Part shown: positions 13,182 through 13,297 of the stretch, piece after piece
Position numbering within the stretch: the first letter of the stretch is position 1
Layout of the letters: each line of letters begins with the position of its first letter
From: Methanobrevibacter sp.
GTDB taxonomy: Archaea > Methanobacteriota > Methanobacteria > Methanobacteriales > Methanobacteriaceae
NCBI GenBank assembly: GCA_009777005.1
Contig: WRMT01000051.1
Span: forward strand, 1-13,297
Reading direction: 5' to 3'
Length of the DNA stretch: 13,297 nucleotides
The notes under the pieces: generated by a model
Told to the model about the DNA's origin: nothing
Databases searched by the model: none
What the model saw: only the letters and a program-made list of their open reading frames with translations
Translations under genes and position numbers: made by a program

Positions 13182-13297
13182 CCTATCACACTTGCAAACA
13201 ATTTATTTAGAATTTATTATTATTATTTAAAAATCAAAATCTAATGATTATCACGATTATTTTAGAATAATTTATTATTTCACTAATTTTAGAATAA
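13182..13297 (-). promoter_or_regulatory. Upstream region of the TctA-family gene
   Basis: It contains GTGAT (13185-13189), TATA-like TTCTAAATAAATTG (about 13202-13215), the palindrome TGATTATCA (13245-13253) and the direct repeat ATTTTAGAATAA (ending at 13269 and 13297). The palindrome lies 64-72 bases before the start codon and could be an operator. Confidence 0.4.

Overview
This looks like a fragment of a Methanobrevibacter-type methanogenic archaeon (order Methanobacteriales), inferred from sequence alone. The DNA is very AT-rich. Starts are preceded by GAGGTGA/GGGAG ribosome-binding sites and gene ends by long T tracts. A large secreted adhesin-like protein with pectate-lyase-type repeats is typical of this genus, as are long AT-only spacers.

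Layout. (1) 182-2725 (+) encodes an 847-aa secreted adhesin-like protein. (2) 3013-5813 is an accessory strip of small or decayed genes. It holds a ribbon-helix-helix antitoxin-like gene on the minus strand and two fused, truncated copies of a Bro-N/KilA-N-type phage-antirepressor-like gene, both with TGA at the same conserved position. It continues with a frameshifted DUF4258-like gene, an intact DUF2283 partner (a probable toxin-antitoxin type pair) and a C-terminal fossil of a PIN (VapC-type) toxin. A perfect 24-bp palindrome of TetR-operator style also lies here. (3) 5843-11114 (-) holds three consecutive paralogues of 474-475 aa, each made of three tandem GyrI-like (AraC-effector-binding) domains with no DNA-binding domain. 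This gives nine such domains in about 5.3 kb. (4) 11115-11921 is non-coding and contains interleaved inverted repeats and a ~30-bp tandem repeat array. (5) 11922-13181 (-) encodes a TctA-family (DUF112) membrane protein.

How the genes may relate. The GyrI-like array is the most unusual part of the window. Each gene has its own ribosome-binding site and a long upstream spacer, so they look like separately transcribed duplicates. The first and second domains of all three keep the family's ligand-binding Glu and KGPY motifs, while every third domain has lost the Glu. A likely role is small-molecule binding, sequestration or detoxification, but no ligand can be read from the sequence. The spacer between the first two paralogues contains ~31-bp tandem repeats interrupted by a 140-bp MITE-like insertion. 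Together with the decayed phage/toxin genes, this marks the window as a rearranging accessory region.
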